NCBI RefSeq assembly: GCF_947487575.1
Contig: NZ_CANKXG010000001.1
Location: 414,737-478,736, forward strand
Length of the DNA: 64,000 bases
Direction: 5' to 3'
DNA from: an uncultured Algibacter sp.
GTDB lineage: Bacteria; Bacteroidota; Bacteroidia; Flavobacteriales; Flavobacteriaceae
A program made the translations under genes and the position numbers. Positions 46,213 through 55,631 of this stretch are shown here, piece after piece. Under the pieces are notes generated by a model, which was given only the letters and a program-made list of their open reading frames with translations, did not search any database and had not been told where the DNA came from. Position 1 is the stretch's first letter. The number at the start of each line of letters is the position of its first letter.

Positions 46213-46653
46213 ATGTTCTCTGAAAACAAAAAAGAAAAGCAAATGACAGAAGGCACATCAAACCAAAATATTATTGCTCAAGGCACTAAAATGGTTGGCG
46301 ACGTAACAAGTCAAGGTGATTTAAGAATAGATGGTATTATTGAAGGAAATATCAAAACATCAGGAAAAGTAGTTGTTGGTAAATCTGGATTAATAAAAGG
46401 AACCTTAAACGGAACAGATGCGTATTTTGAAGGTAAGTTTTCTGGTAAACTAGCATTGTCTGGGACACTTACTTTAAAAGCATCAGCACATATTGAAGGC
46501 GAAGTTGTTGCTGGTAAATTAGCGGTGGAACCTGGAGCAACATTTAATGTTACATGCGTTATGAAAGGTACGGTAAAAGAGATGAACAATGGCGGACAAG
46601 CAACAATACAACAACAGCAACAAAGAAAGCCAGAAGCTGGAAAAACAGCTTAA
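46213..46653 (+). CDS. Bactofilin (polymer-forming cytoskeletal protein)
   Basis: 146 aa. The central domain with alternating beta-strand repeats (GDLRIDGIIEGNIKTSGKV, GKSGLIKGTLNGTDAYFEGK, GTLTLKASAHIEGEVVAGKL) is the bactofilin beta-helix. The C-terminal tail is Gln-rich (QQQQQRKPEAGKTA). Bactofilins form filaments that guide cell shape or envelope machinery. It lies just after sprE, and its last 65 bases overlap the atpZ start in another frame. Confidence 0.9.
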   Translation: MFSENKKEKQMTEGTSNQNIIAQGTKMVGDVTSQGDLRIDGIIEGNIKTSGKVVVGKSGLIKGTLNGTDAYFEGKFSGKLALSGTLTLKASAHIEGEVVAGKLAVEPGATFNVTCVMKGTVKEMNNGGQATIQQQQQRKPEAGKTA

Positions 46654-46852
46654 TACTTACGCCAGATATTCAGGACTTGCTGTTCAAATGTTTGCTATTA
46701 TAGGTGTTGGAACTTTTATAGGTTATAAGTTAGATGAAAATTATCCTAACAAACATAACTTATTTACGCTTTTTGCCACATTGTCTTCTGTAATTATATC
46801 AATAATATATATAATTAGGCGTATTATTGCAACTTCAAAAGAGGAACAATAA
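46589..46852 (+). CDS. atpZ: AtpZ/AtpI family protein
   Basis: 87 aa. A polar N-terminus precedes ARYSGLAVQMFAIIGVGTFI and a second helix LFATLSSVIISIIYIIRR, the two-helix AtpZ pattern; GYKLDENYPN sits between them. AtpZ/AtpI proteins help assemble the c-ring or supply cation. Its ATG lies 65 bases inside the bactofilin gene; the only later methionine is in the first helix, so the overlap is real. It is followed immediately by the DUF6168-like gene. Confidence 0.83.
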   Translation: MADKQQYNNSNKESQKLEKQLNTYARYSGLAVQMFAIIGVGTFIGYKLDENYPNKHNLFTLFATLSSVIISIIYIIRRIIATSKEEQ

Positions 46853-47251
46853 ATGAATAATCTTTTTAAAAAGAGAGAAACTAACTTTCTTATTCAACTC
46901 ATTGCTTTAAGTGTTTTGTTATTTGGTGTTCATAGCTATTTAAACTTTCATTTTGTAAAAGGAGTTGTATTATTTTTTCCGTTGTGGCACATCTATGTAT
47001 TTCATGTAGTTACTATCATTATAATTTATACATTAATTAACTACCGAGAGTCTATTGGTAAAACAGAAGTATTCAATACCTTTATATTAGGAATGCTTTT
47101 AAAAATGGTATTAATTATGGTATTTTTATTGCCATGGATTTTATCAAAACCAGAACAAAAAGGTAACGATCTTGCTAACTTTTTTATACCTTATTTTGTT
47201 TTTCTTACTTTTGAAGTTTACTCTGTGACCAGAATTCTTCAAAAAAAGTAA
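46853..47251 (+). CDS. Small membrane protein (DUF6168-like)
   Basis: 132 aa, four membrane helices, beginning MNNLFKKRETNFLIQLIALS. It sits directly after atpZ (no gap) and before the atpB promoter, the place taken by an AtpI-like protein in other operons. I recall the family as DUF6168. A role in ATP synthase assembly is an inference from position only. Confidence 0.7.
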   Translation: MNNLFKKRETNFLIQLIALSVLLFGVHSYLNFHFVKGVVLFFPLWHIYVFHVVTIIIIYTLINYRESIGKTEVFNTFILGMLLKMVLIMVFLLPWILSKPEQKGNDLANFFIPYFVFLTFEVYSVTRILQKK

Positions 47252-47309
47252 CAATTTTATCATCACAACATAGTTAAAAATATACTGCTAAATAATCATT
47301 AAATTATTA

Positions 47310-47340
47310 TTTGCAAATTCATTTTATGTGTGTACATTTG
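47310..47340 (+). promoter_or_regulatory. Promoter of the atpBEFHAG operon
   Basis: TTTG at 47310-47313, a 19-base spacer, then TACATTTG at 47333-47340: a full match to the Bacteroidota -33/-7 consensus. It predicts a start near 47346 and a leader of about 33 bases before the atpB ATG at 47379. Confidence 0.8.
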
Positions 47341-47378
47341 CACCGAATTTAAAGCAAGGTATTTTTAAGCGATACGGA

Positions 47379-48464
47379 ATGATATTAAACACCTTTAAAA
47401 ACGTATTATTTTCTGCACTATTTATAGCAATATCATTTGCTGGATATGCTATTGAAGATATAGAGAACAAAGACGATAAAGAGTTCAACCCTAAAGAGAT
47501 GATTTTGCATCACGTAAAAGACGCTCATGGTTTTCATCTTTGGGACTGGAAAGGACACTCAGTATCACTACCATTACCAATTATACTTTGGACAGACAAT
47601 GGATTAACTACATTTATGTCTAGCGAATTTCATCATGATGATTCAGGACATACTATTGTTGAAAAAAATGGTGAAAAATTCGTGAAATTTCACGAAAAAA
47701 TATATCAATTAGATTCAAATGCGAACACAATTGCATTTGATGAAGAACATCATCCTACTAACGCCTCTAAGCCATTAAATTTTTCTATTACAAGAAACGT
47801 TTTTATGATGTGGGTTTCTGTAATCGTATTATTATTAATCTTTTTTGCAACCGCAAGAAATTATAAAAAATCTAAAGATAATGTACCTACAGGTATTGCG
47901 GGTTTTATAGAGCCACTCGTAATATTTGTTAGAGATGAAATTGGAAAACCAATGATTGGTGAGCATAAATATAAAAAGTATATGCCTTACTTATTAACTA
48001 TATTTTTCTTTATATGGATTAATAATATATTTGGTTTAATACCAATTTTAAATGGAGCTAACTTAAGTGGGAATATTGCATTTACGTGTACGCTAGCGGT
48101 ATTTACTTTTATAATCACAACATTTAGCGGTAACAAGAATTATTGGAAACATATCTTTTGGATGCCAGGTGTTCCAGTACCAATGAAAATATTTTTAATG
48201 CCTATTGAAATTATCGGGATGTTTGTAAAACCAATTTCGTTAATGATTCGTTTGTTTGCTAACATTACAGCAGGTCACGTTATTATATTAGCATTAATGT
48301 CATTAATATTTGTTTTTAAGTCTGTTGCAATTGCACCAGTATCTGTAGCATTCTCGTTGTTTATTACAGTTATTGAAATTATTGTTACAGCAATACAAGC
48401 ATATATATTTACAATATTGTCGGCCCTTTATTTTGGAATGGCAACAGAAGAAGAACATCATTAA
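47379..48464 (+). CDS. atpB: F0F1 ATP synthase subunit A
   Basis: 361 aa from the ATG at 47379; the open frame extends to 47328, but that lies upstream of the promoter's -7 box. An N-terminal signal-like helix and a periplasmic domain rich in His/Asp precede the usual membrane core, a Bacteroidota-type extension. The essential arginine is in ISLMIRLFANITAGH, and TVIEIIVTAIQAYIFT is the last helix. It forms the proton channel against the c-ring. It heads the operon with its own promoter. Confidence 0.95.
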   Translation: MILNTFKNVLFSALFIAISFAGYAIEDIENKDDKEFNPKEMILHHVKDAHGFHLWDWKGHSVSLPLPIILWTDNGLTTFMSSEFHHDDSGHTIVEKNGEKFVKFHEKIYQLDSNANTIAFDEEHHPTNASKPLNFSITRNVFMMWVSVIVLLLIFFATARNYKKSKDNVPTGIAGFIEPLVIFVRDEIGKPMIGEHKYKKYMPYLLTIFFFIWINNIFGLIPILNGANLSGNIAFTCTLAVFTFIITTFSGNKNYWKHIFWMPGVPVPMKIFLMPIEIIGMFVKPISLMIRLFANITAGHVIILALMSLIFVFKSVAIAPVSVAFSLFITVIEIIVTAIQAYIFTILSALYFGMATEEEHH

Positions 48465-48468
48465 TTAA

Positions 48469-48693
<225 letters not shown>

Positions 48694-48706
48694 AAACATT
48701 AAGAAT

Positions 48707-48740
48707 ACTGAAGTAACGGTTGGTTACTTCAGTGTTTTTT
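48707..48740 (+). terminator. Hairpin with T-run between atpE and atpF
   Basis: Arms ACTGAAGTAAC (48707-48717) and GTTACTTCAGT (48723-48733) pair perfectly around GGTTG and are followed by GTTTTTT. It has the form of a rho-independent terminator but sits inside the operon, so it most likely attenuates or protects the 3' end of the atpB-atpE message. Confidence 0.75.
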
Positions 48741-48769
48741 AAAATTTAAGTTATTTAAAACAAAAAGAA

Positions 48770-49264
48770 ATGGATTTAATTACACCTGAGTTTGGATTGG
48801 TTTTTTGGACAGCAATTACATTTTTAGTATTGCTATTCATTTTAAGAAAATTTGCTTGGAAACCTATTTTAGGAGCTGTTGAAGAGAGAGAAGAAGGAAT
48901 TAAAAATGCATTAGACTCTGCTGAAAAAGCGAAGTTAGAAATGCAAAACCTTCATGCAGATAATGAACGTATTTTAAAAGAAGCTAGAGCAGAGCGTGAA
49001 ACCATGTTGAAAGAAGCACGCGAAATCAAGAATAAAATGATTGATGATGCTAAGGGAGAAGCTCAAGAGCAGGCTAATAAAATTATAGAGCAAGCTCAAG
49101 CAGCTATTGCGGGCGAAAAGAAAGCAGCTATTGCAGATTTAAAATCGCAAGTAGCTAACTTATCAGTTGAAATCGCCGAAAAAGTAGTACGTACTGAATT
49201 ATCTAACAAAGACAAACAATTAGAATTGGTTGAAACGATGTTAGGTGAAAAATCATTAAACTAA
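48770..49264 (+). CDS. atpF: F0F1 ATP synthase subunit B
   Basis: 164 aa. One N-terminal membrane helix (FWTAITFLVLLFILRKF) followed by a long charged coiled coil (EEREEGIKNALDSAEKAKLE and on) is the b-subunit pattern. The stalk connects F0 to F1 and is bound at its top by delta. It begins 76 bases after atpE, after the hairpin, and atpH follows after 6 bases. Confidence 0.95.
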   Translation: MDLITPEFGLVFWTAITFLVLLFILRKFAWKPILGAVEEREEGIKNALDSAEKAKLEMQNLHADNERILKEARAERETMLKEAREIKNKMIDDAKGEAQEQANKIIEQAQAAIAGEKKAAIADLKSQVANLSVEIAEKVVRTELSNKDKQLELVETMLGEKSLN

Positions 49265-49270
49265 GTTATA

Positions 49271-49807
49271 ATGGCGGGAGCAAGAGCAGCAATACGTTAT
49301 GCAAAAGCATTATTAAGTTTAGCTACAGATCAAAAAACTGCCGATGCAGTAAATAATGATATGAAGCTAATTGTTGATACTATAGCAGATAATAAAGAGT
49401 TAAACGATGCGCTTCAAAGTCCTGTAATTTCTTCTTCAGATAAAAAAGCAGTTTTATTAGAAGTATTTAAAAAATCTAATAAGAACACGTTGAGTCTAAT
49501 TGATACTCTAATGAGTAATAATAGAATTTCTATTATAGAGCATGTAGCATCAAAATACAACCAGTTATTTGATGAATCAAAAGGTATTGAAGTAGCAACA
49601 GTTACTACTGCAGTAGAATTATCAGCAGGTTTAAAGAAGAAAGTTTTAGCAAAAGCAAAAGAACTTACAGGTAAAGATGTTGAAGTAGAAAACATCATAG
49701 ATGAAAGCATTTTAGGTGGTTTCATATTACGTATAGGAGATGTGCAGTACAACGCAAGTGTTGCAAATCAACTAAATAAATTAAAACAAGAATTTACATT
49801 AAACTAA
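49271..49807 (+). CDS. atpH: F0F1 ATP synthase subunit delta
   Basis: 178 aa. RAAIRYAKALLSLATDQK at the start and the C-terminal ILGGFILRIGDVQYNASV are the OSCP/delta signatures. It links subunit b to the alpha3beta3 head. It lies between atpF (6 bases upstream) and atpA (28 bases downstream) as in the usual order. Confidence 0.95.
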   Translation: MAGARAAIRYAKALLSLATDQKTADAVNNDMKLIVDTIADNKELNDALQSPVISSSDKKAVLLEVFKKSNKNTLSLIDTLMSNNRISIIEHVASKYNQLFDESKGIEVATVTTAVELSAGLKKKVLAKAKELTGKDVEVENIIDESILGGFILRIGDVQYNASVANQLNKLKQEFTLN

Positions 49808-49835
49808 GGTCTTTTAGATCTAAATAAACAATAAG

Positions 49836-51416
49836 ATGGCAGAAGTAAAACCAGCTGAAATATCAGCAATCTTAAAACAACAACTTTCAGGTTTTGAGGC
49901 TAGCGCTTCATTAGATGAAGTAGGAACTGTATTAACCGTAGGTGATGGTATTGTTCGTGCTTACGGATTAGCTAACGCGCAATATGGTGAGTTAGTAGAA
50001 TTCGAAGGCGGATTAGAAGGTATTGTACTGAATCTTGAAGAAGATAACGTAGGTATCGTATTATTAGGAGGGTCAGTAGGAATCAAAGAAGGTTCAACTG
50101 TAAAACGTACGTCTAGAATTGCTTCTATTAATGTAGGTGAAGGTATTGTTGGTCGTGTTGTTGATACATTAGGTAACCCAATTGATGGTAAAGGACCAAT
50201 ATCTGGTAAAACTTATGAAATGCCTCTAGAGCGTAAAGCACCTGGAGTTATTTTTAGAGAGCCAGTAACTGAACCATTACAAACAGGTATCAAATCAATT
50301 GATGCAATGATTCCTGTAGGTCGTGGTCAACGTGAGTTGGTTATTGGTGATCGTCAAACTGGTAAAACAGCAGTTTGTATTGATACCATCTTAAATCAAA
50401 AAGAATTTTACGATGCAGGTGAGCCTGTATATTGTATATATGTTGCTGTAGGTCAAAAGGCTTCAACTGTAGCTTTAATCGCTAAAACATTAGAAGAAAA
50501 AGGAGCTTTAGCTTATACAACTATAGTTGCTGCAAATGCATCAGATCCTGCTGCAATGCAAGTTTATGCACCGTTTACAGGAGCTTCTATTGGAGAATAT
50601 TTTAGAGATACTGGTCGTCCAGCTTTAATTGTATTTGATGATTTATCAAAACAAGCAGTTGCTTACCGTGAGGTATCTTTATTATTACGTCGTCCACCAG
50701 GACGTGAGGCATATCCTGGAGATGTTTTTTACTTACACTCTAGATTATTAGAGCGTTCAGCTAAAGTTATAAACAATGATGAAATTGCTAAGGATATGAA
50801 CGACCTTCCAGATTCTTTAAAAGGAATTGTAAAAGGTGGTGGGTCTTTAACTGCTTTACCAATTATTGAAACACAAGCAGGTGACGTTTCTGCATATATT
50901 CCAACAAACGTAATTTCTATTACTGATGGACAAATCTTCTTGGATGGAGATTTATTTAACTCTGGTGTACGTCCTGCAATTAACGTAGGTATCTCGGTAT
51001 CTCGTGTTGGTGGTAATGCACAGATTAAATCAATGAAAAAGGTGGCAGGTACATTAAAATTAGATCAAGCGCAATTCCGTGAGTTAGAAGCTTTTGCAAA
51101 GTTTGGTTCAGATTTAGATGCGGTTACTTTAAATGTAATTGAAAAAGGTAAGCGTAATGTTGAGATCTTAAAGCAAGCTCAAAACGATCCGTTTACTGTT
51201 GAAGATCAAGTAGCAATTATCTATGCGGGATCTAAAAACTTATTAAAAGATGTTCCTGTTGAAAAAGTAAAAGAATTTGAAAGAGATTTCATTGAATTCT
51301 TAAAGGCTAAACATGCAGGTGTTTTAAGTACATTAAAAGCAGGTAAATTAACTGATGAGGTTACAGATACATTAACAACTGTAGCAAAAGATTTATCAGG
51401 AAAGTATAGAGCATAA
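49836..51416 (+). CDS. atpA: F0F1 ATP synthase subunit alpha
   Basis: 526 aa. P-loop [10 protein letters not shown] near residue 171, [20 protein letters not shown] near 348 and the usual N-terminal barrel are present. It forms the catalytic head with beta, which is encoded elsewhere because no atpD lies in this window. The intergenic space to atpG holds a GTCA...AGTCGAAGA repeat rather than a clean short gap. Confidence 0.98.
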   Translation: MAEVKPAEISAILKQQLSGFEASASLDEVGTVLTVGDGIVRAYGLANAQYGELVEFEGGLEGIVLNLEEDNVGIVLLGGSVGIKEGSTVKRTSRIASINVGEGIVGRVVDTLGNPIDGKGPISGKTYEMPLERKAPGVIFREPVTEPLQTGIKSIDAMIPVGRGQRELVIGDRQTGKTAVCIDTILNQKEFYDAGEPVYCIYVAVGQKASTVALIAKTLEEKGALAYTTIVAANASDPAAMQVYAPFTGASIGEYFRDTGRPALIVFDDLSKQAVAYREVSLLLRRPPGREAYPGDVFYLHSRLLERSAKVINNDEIAKDMNDLPDSLKGIVKGGGSLTALPIIETQAGDVSAYIPTNVISITDGQIFLDGDLFNSGVRPAINVGISVSRVGGNAQIKSMKKVAGTLKLDQAQFRELEAFAKFGSDLDAVTLNVIEKGKRNVEILKQAQNDPFTVEDQVAIIYAGSKNLLKDVPVEKVKEFERDFIEFLKAKHAGVLSTLKAGKLTDEVTDTLTTVAKDLSGKYRA

Positions 51417-51428
51417 TAATAAATTTAA

Positions 51429-51455
51429 TGTCACTCTAAGCACAGTCGAAGAGTC
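51429..51455. repeat. Intergenic repeat (AGTCGAAGA family), copy within atp operon
   Basis: TGTCACTCTAAGCACAGTCG followed by AAGAGTC, with related copies at 52335-52360 and 59095-59120. It occupies the 54-base gap between atpA and atpG. Confidence 0.75.
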
Positions 51456-51470
51456 TTTATAAACTAAAGA

Positions 51471-52331
51471 ATGGCAAATTTAAAAGAAATACGTAACAGA
51501 ATATCATCAGTATCTTCAACGATGCAGATTACCAGTGCCATGAAAATGGTATCGGCTGCAAAGTTAAAGAAGGCACAAGATGCTATTACAGCAATGCGTC
51601 CTTATGCAGATAAGTTAACGGAGCTTTTACAAAGTTTAAGCGCCACTTTAGATGCAGATTCTGGAAGTACATTTTCTGAACAACGTGAATTAAAGAAAGT
51701 GCTTTTAGTACCAATTACTTCTAATAGAGGTTTGGCTGGAGCATTTAATTCAAATATTATTAAGGAAGTTAATAAGCTAACTGATGAAACTTATGCTAAT
51801 CAAGAGGTTTCTTATCTGGTTATTGGTAAAAAAGCCAATGATGCCTTTAAGAAAACCAATAGAGTTATAGCTAATAAAAGTGAGGTTTATGACGATTTAA
51901 CCTTTGATAATGTTGCTGAAATTGCTGAGTTATTAATGGAAAAATTTGTTGATGGCGAATTTGATAAAATTGAAATTGTTTACAACAAATTTAAAAATGC
52001 AGCAACTCAAATTGTTATGACTGAACAGTTTTTACCAATTGTTCCAGTTCAAGGTGAAGCTAATACTAATGCAGATTACATCTTTGAACCATCAAAACTA
52101 GAGATTGTTGAAGAATTAATCCCTAAGTCTTTAAAAACACAATTGTATAAAGGGATTAGAGATTCTTTTGCTTCAGAGCATGGTGCACGTATGACGGCAA
52201 TGCATAAAGCAACTGACAATGCTACTGAGTTAAGAGACCAACTTAAATTAACATACAACAAAGCACGTCAAGCAGCTATTACGAACGAAATCCTTGAGAT
52301 TGTTGGAGGTGCTGAAGCTTTGAATAGTTAG
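51471..52331 (+). CDS. atpG: F0F1 ATP synthase subunit gamma
   Basis: 286 aa. ANLKEIRNRISSVSSTMQIT and AMKMVSAAKLKKAQ at the N-terminus, and the C-terminal LRDQLKLTYNKARQAAITNE and ILEIVGGAEAL, form the rotor coiled coil. VPITSNRGLAGAFNSNI is conserved. It is the last gene of this part of the ATP synthase, followed by a repeat and a strong terminator. Confidence 0.97.
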   Translation: MANLKEIRNRISSVSSTMQITSAMKMVSAAKLKKAQDAITAMRPYADKLTELLQSLSATLDADSGSTFSEQRELKKVLLVPITSNRGLAGAFNSNIIKEVNKLTDETYANQEVSYLVIGKKANDAFKKTNRVIANKSEVYDDLTFDNVAEIAELLMEKFVDGEFDKIEIVYNKFKNAATQIVMTEQFLPIVPVQGEANTNADYIFEPSKLEIVEELIPKSLKTQLYKGIRDSFASEHGARMTAMHKATDNATELRDQLKLTYNKARQAAITNEILEIVGGAEALNS

Positions 52332-52334
52332 AGG

Positions 52335-52360
52335 GTCATTCAGAGCGTAAGCGAAGAATC
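52335..52360. repeat. Intergenic repeat (AGTCGAAGA family), copy after atpG
   Basis: GTCATTCAGAGCGTAAGCGA followed by AGAATC resembles the copies at 51429 and 59095. It starts 3 bases after the atpG stop. Confidence 0.65.
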
Positions 52361-52370
52361 TATATAAATC

Positions 52371-52401
52371 AAAACCTAACTTTAACGAGTTAGGTTTTTT
52401 T
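52371..52401 (+). terminator. Terminator of the ATP synthase operon
   Basis: AAAACCTAACT (52371-52381) and AGTTAGGTTTT (52388-52398) pair around TTAACG and continue into a T-run. Confidence 0.88.
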
Positions 52402-52443
52402 GTTATAAAAGCACTATTTTTAGCCTATTAAACTATCTACTTT

Positions 52444-53904
52444 TTGAGCGCACTTAAGTCATTATTTAAGCAGACATTTATTTACGGGTTAGCAACTGTG
52501 CTGCCAAGAATGTTAAGCTTTTTGTTAGTGCCACTTTATACAACAGAAGGCGTTCTTTCATCAGTAGCTGAATATGGACAATTACAGCTCATCTTTTCAT
52601 ATTTCGTTCTATTCAACGTGATTTTAGCCTATGGTATGGAAACTGCTTTTTTTAGATTTTTTAATAAAGAAGATGATAAAAATAACGTTACGAGTACAGC
52701 AGTAGTATCATTAGTTTTTACTTCATTTGGGTTTTTTATTCTCGCATGGTTATTCAAAAACCAAATATCAAGCTTGATTGATATAGACTTGAAATATATC
52801 AAACTCGTTACTTGGATTCTATTATTTGATGCTCTGGTTATTATACCTTTTGCTTGGTTGAGAGCCAATGAAAAACCAATGCGTTATGCGGTGATTAAAA
52901 TTTTTAATGTCGTTATTAACATAGGTTTAAATTTATTCTTCCTTTTGGCATTAAAGAACTTAGCTTCGAATAGTATATTATTTGAAAGCATCTATATTCC
53001 AAACTTTGAAATCAATTATATTTTTATAGCAAACTTAATAGCAAGCGGCGTTACTCTTTTATTAATGTTTCCTTTTTATGCTAAAATCAAATATAATTTT
53101 GATAAAGTTTTATGGAGAAAAATGATAAAATATGCAACACCAGTATTAATAGCGGGGATTGCATTTTCAATTAATGAAACTTTTGATCGAATTTTATTAG
53201 ATTATTTACTACCTGAAAATATTGCAAAAACAGAAATTGGAATGTATTCAGCGTGTTATAAACTAGCTTTGTTTATGACATTGTTTGCAACAGCTTATCG
53301 ATTAGGCATTGAGCCTTTTTTCTTTAGTCATGCAAAAACTGAAAATCCACAAAAAAATTATGCAAGAATATTAGAGTTTTTTGTGGCATTTGGTGCAATC
53401 ATTTTACTAGCGGTTGTTGTTTTTGCAGATATATTGAAACCCATCATTGTAAGAAGTGAAGAATATTGGGAAGCCATGTGGGTTGTACCCATTATCCTTA
53501 TTGCAAACTTTTGTTTGGGTATTTACCACAACCTTTCAGTTTGGTATAAAATTACAGACAGAACTAAATTTGGGGCTTACATTTCTGTATTTGGTGCACT
53601 ATTAACCCTTGGATTAAACTTTTGGCTAATACCTATAATAAGTTACAAAGGCTCAGCTATAGCAACCTTAATGGCTTATGCTTCCATGATGTTATTATCT
53701 TATTATTTTGGAAGGAAGTATTATCCAGTCCCGTATAACCTAAAAAAAATAGGAATCTATCTGTCACTTTCAATCATTTTATCAATCGTTTCATTTTACC
53801 AATTTAGAGGTCAATATATTATTGGAATTTCCTTGTTAATTGTATTTTTGGGAATTGTATATATGTCTGAAAGAAAACAGATTAAACAATTTTTAAAAAA
53901 ATAG
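52444..53904 (+). CDS. Polysaccharide-type flippase (MATE/MviN-like)
   Basis: 486 aa, about 14 membrane helices. The N-terminus [20 protein letters not shown] and [12 protein letters not shown], and [12 protein letters not shown], match the oligosaccharide flippase family widespread in Bacteroidota. The start is TTG at 52444; the next methionine would cut into the first helix. The gene stands outside the main locus and is tied to dut (1-base gap), a pairing that looks housekeeping rather than O-antigen-specific. The lipid-linked substrate is unknown. Confidence 0.83.
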   Translation: MSALKSLFKQTFIYGLATVLPRMLSFLLVPLYTTEGVLSSVAEYGQLQLIFSYFVLFNVILAYGMETAFFRFFNKEDDKNNVTSTAVVSLVFTSFGFFILAWLFKNQISSLIDIDLKYIKLVTWILLFDALVIIPFAWLRANEKPMRYAVIKIFNVVINIGLNLFFLLALKNLASNSILFESIYIPNFEINYIFIANLIASGVTLLLMFPFYAKIKYNFDKVLWRKMIKYATPVLIAGIAFSINETFDRILLDYLLPENIAKTEIGMYSACYKLALFMTLFATAYRLGIEPFFFSHAKTENPQKNYARILEFFVAFGAIILLAVVVFADILKPIIVRSEEYWEAMWVVPIILIANFCLGIYHNLSVWYKITDRTKFGAYISVFGALLTLGLNFWLIPIISYKGSAIATLMAYASMMLLSYYFGRKYYPVPYNLKKIGIYLSLSIILSIVSFYQFRGQYIIGISLLIVFLGIVYMSERKQIKQFLKK

Positions 53905-53905
53905 C

Positions 53906-54340
53906 ATGCAAATAAAAATAATAAACAAATCAAGGCACGATTTACCACATTATGAAACCATAGCTTCAGCAGGCATGGATTTACGGGCTAGTTTAACAGA
54001 ATCTAGAATATTGAAACCTTTAGAACGAACCATAGTTGGCACAGGGCTGTTTTTGGAGCTCCCTGTTGGCATTGAGGCACAAGTTCGTCCAAGAAGTGGT
54101 TTAGCAGCTAAAAAAGGCATTACGGTGCTTAATGCGCCAGGAACCATTGATGCAGATTATAGAGGCGAAGTAGGTGTTATTTTAGTGAATCTCTCAAACG
54201 AAGATTTTACCATTAATAACGGAGAACGTATTGCTCAATTAGTCATTGCAAAACATGAGCGTGCAGAATGGAAAGAAGTTGAAACGCTTTCTGAAACAGA
54301 TAGAGGCTCAGGTGGTTTTGGTAGTACTGGAGTCTCTTAG
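53906..54340 (+). CDS. dut: dUTP diphosphatase
   Basis: 144 aa, the normal trimeric dUTPase length. All five motifs are visible: AGMDLRA near residue 23, [12 protein letters not shown] near 62, [15 protein letters not shown] near 77, RIAQLVI near 109 and [11 protein letters not shown] near 131. It hydrolyses dUTP to dUMP, keeping uracil out of DNA and supplying dTMP synthesis. It begins one base after the flippase gene. Confidence 0.97.
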   Translation: MQIKIINKSRHDLPHYETIASAGMDLRASLTESRILKPLERTIVGTGLFLELPVGIEAQVRPRSGLAAKKGITVLNAPGTIDADYRGEVGVILVNLSNEDFTINNGERIAQLVIAKHERAEWKEVETLSETDRGSGGFGSTGVS

Positions 54341-54345
54341 GAAAT

Positions 54346-54372
54346 CCTGCGAGGTTTTAAAAACCTTGTAGG
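54346..54372. repeat. Intergenic hairpin repeat (CCTGCGAGGTTTT type)
   Basis: CCTGCGAGGTTTT pairs with AAAACCTTGTAGG with two mismatches. It follows the dut stop by 5 bases and may act as a terminator or processing site. Confidence 0.6.
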
Positions 54373-54399
54373 TATAAAAGTTAAAAGAAATAAAAATAG

Positions 54400-54419
54400 A
54401 TTTCCGCCTTCGCGGAAAT
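54400..54419. repeat. Intergenic palindrome ATTTCCGC...GCGGAAAT
   Basis: Arms ATTTCCGC (54400-54407) and GCGGAAAT (54412-54419) around CTTC are perfectly paired. It is a clean member of the same family as the TCATTCC hairpins and of the TTCCGC variants found inside reading frames. Confidence 0.7.
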
Positions 54420-54436
54420 GAAAAAACATTTATTCA

Positions 54437-55456
54437 ATGAAAATAATAGTACCAATGGCAGGTCGAGGATCTCGATTACGCCCACACAGTTTAACAGTAC
54501 CAAAACCATTAATTCCGGTTGCTGGACAACCCATTGTTCACCGTTTGGTAAAAGATATTGCTAAAGTATTAAAACAACCAATAGAAGAAATAGCCTTTGT
54601 TTTAGGAGACCCAGCATGGTTTGGCGATGATGTAGTTTTAAGTTTAAAAGATTTAGCCAAAGGATTAGGGGCAAAGGCTTCTATTTATCGCCAAGATCAA
54701 CCTTTAGGAACAGGTCACGCTATTATGAGCGCAGAACCATCACTTTCAGGGCCAGCGGTTATTGCTTATGCTGATACGTTAATTAGGGCAGAATTTGATT
54801 TAGATTCAACCGCAGATAGCGTTATTTGGACAAAACAAGTGGATAATCCTGAAGCTTACGGTGTTGTAAAATTAAACGATAACCAAGAAATCGTTGAGTT
54901 GGTTGAAAAACCTGAAACATTTGTAAGTGACCAAGCGGTAATAGGTATCTACTATTTTAAAGATGTTGCTGTTTTAAAAGGAAAACTACAAGAAATTTTG
55001 GATGAAAACATTATGAATGGTGGCGAGTACCAAATTAACGATGGTATTAAGCGTATGATGGCTGATGGTAAAGTTTTCAAAACAGGAACTGTAGATGAAT
55101 GGATGGATTGCGGTAATAAAACCATTACGATAGAAACGAATCAACGTATGCTCGGGTTTTTAAAAGCAGATGGCGAAGAGCAGTTAGTAGCATCCTCAGC
55201 GAAATTAGAAAATTCAAATATTATTGAACCTTGTTTTGTTGGTGAAAATGTGGTGCTTAAAAACACAACTATTGGTCCTTTTGTATCGGTTGGAAATGGC
55301 ACAGTTATTGAAAATTCAACCATAGAGAATAGTTTGATTCAAACAAATTCTGAAATTAAAAACGCCAATTTAAATAATGCTATGATTGGTAATAATGTTA
55401 AATATAATGGCGAATTTACTAGCATTAGTATTGGTGATTATTCTGTTTTAGAGTAA
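54437..55456 (+). CDS. Sugar-phosphate nucleotidyltransferase with beta-helix tail
   Basis: 339 aa. The N-terminal catalytic domain has IIVPMAGRGSRLRPHSLTVP then KPLIPVAGQPI, with QPLGTGHAI and YGVVKLN later. The C-terminal part from about residue 255 shows hexapeptide repeats (SNIIEPCFVGENVVLKNTTI and on). This is the layout of glucose-1-phosphate or GlcNAc-1-phosphate nucleotidyltransferases such as GlmU-like proteins, but the GlmU acetyltransferase features are not clear. The sugar cannot be told from sequence. It ends before a dispersed repeat. Confidence 0.85.
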   Translation: MKIIVPMAGRGSRLRPHSLTVPKPLIPVAGQPIVHRLVKDIAKVLKQPIEEIAFVLGDPAWFGDDVVLSLKDLAKGLGAKASIYRQDQPLGTGHAIMSAEPSLSGPAVIAYADTLIRAEFDLDSTADSVIWTKQVDNPEAYGVVKLNDNQEIVELVEKPETFVSDQAVIGIYYFKDVAVLKGKLQEILDENIMNGGEYQINDGIKRMMADGKVFKTGTVDEWMDCGNKTITIETNQRMLGFLKADGEEQLVASSAKLENSNIIEPCFVGENVVLKNTTIGPFVSVGNGTVIENSTIENSLIQTNSEIKNANLNNAMIGNNVKYNGEFTSISIGDYSVLE

Positions 55457-55520
55457 AATTCCTTTGAAAAAAGGAATCTCCTAACGGATAAGAACAAAAT
55501 AAGTTTAAGCTAAATATTGA

Positions 55521-55623
55521 CGGATGGTTGCGTTAGGGATTGCAGTGGAAAGCCCACAGCCCGACAAAGGAGGTGCGAGGACTTGTAACGAAAAGCCCGA
55601 CCTCTTGTGGGTAACGCCCAAAT
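55521..55623. repeat. Dispersed intergenic repeat, copy B (inverted)
   Basis: Starting GGATGGTTGCGTTAGGGATT and ending GTGGGTAACGCCCAAA, this is the inverted counterpart of 1202-1354. It also carries an inner pair of GCCCGAC segments. It ends 8 bases before the TPR gene start, so it forms that gene's upstream region. Confidence 0.7.
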
Positions 55624-55631
55624 AATATGTA

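Noticed and set aside
47328..47378. Upstream start of atpB
   Set aside because: The -7 promoter box at 47333-47340 lies downstream of this start.
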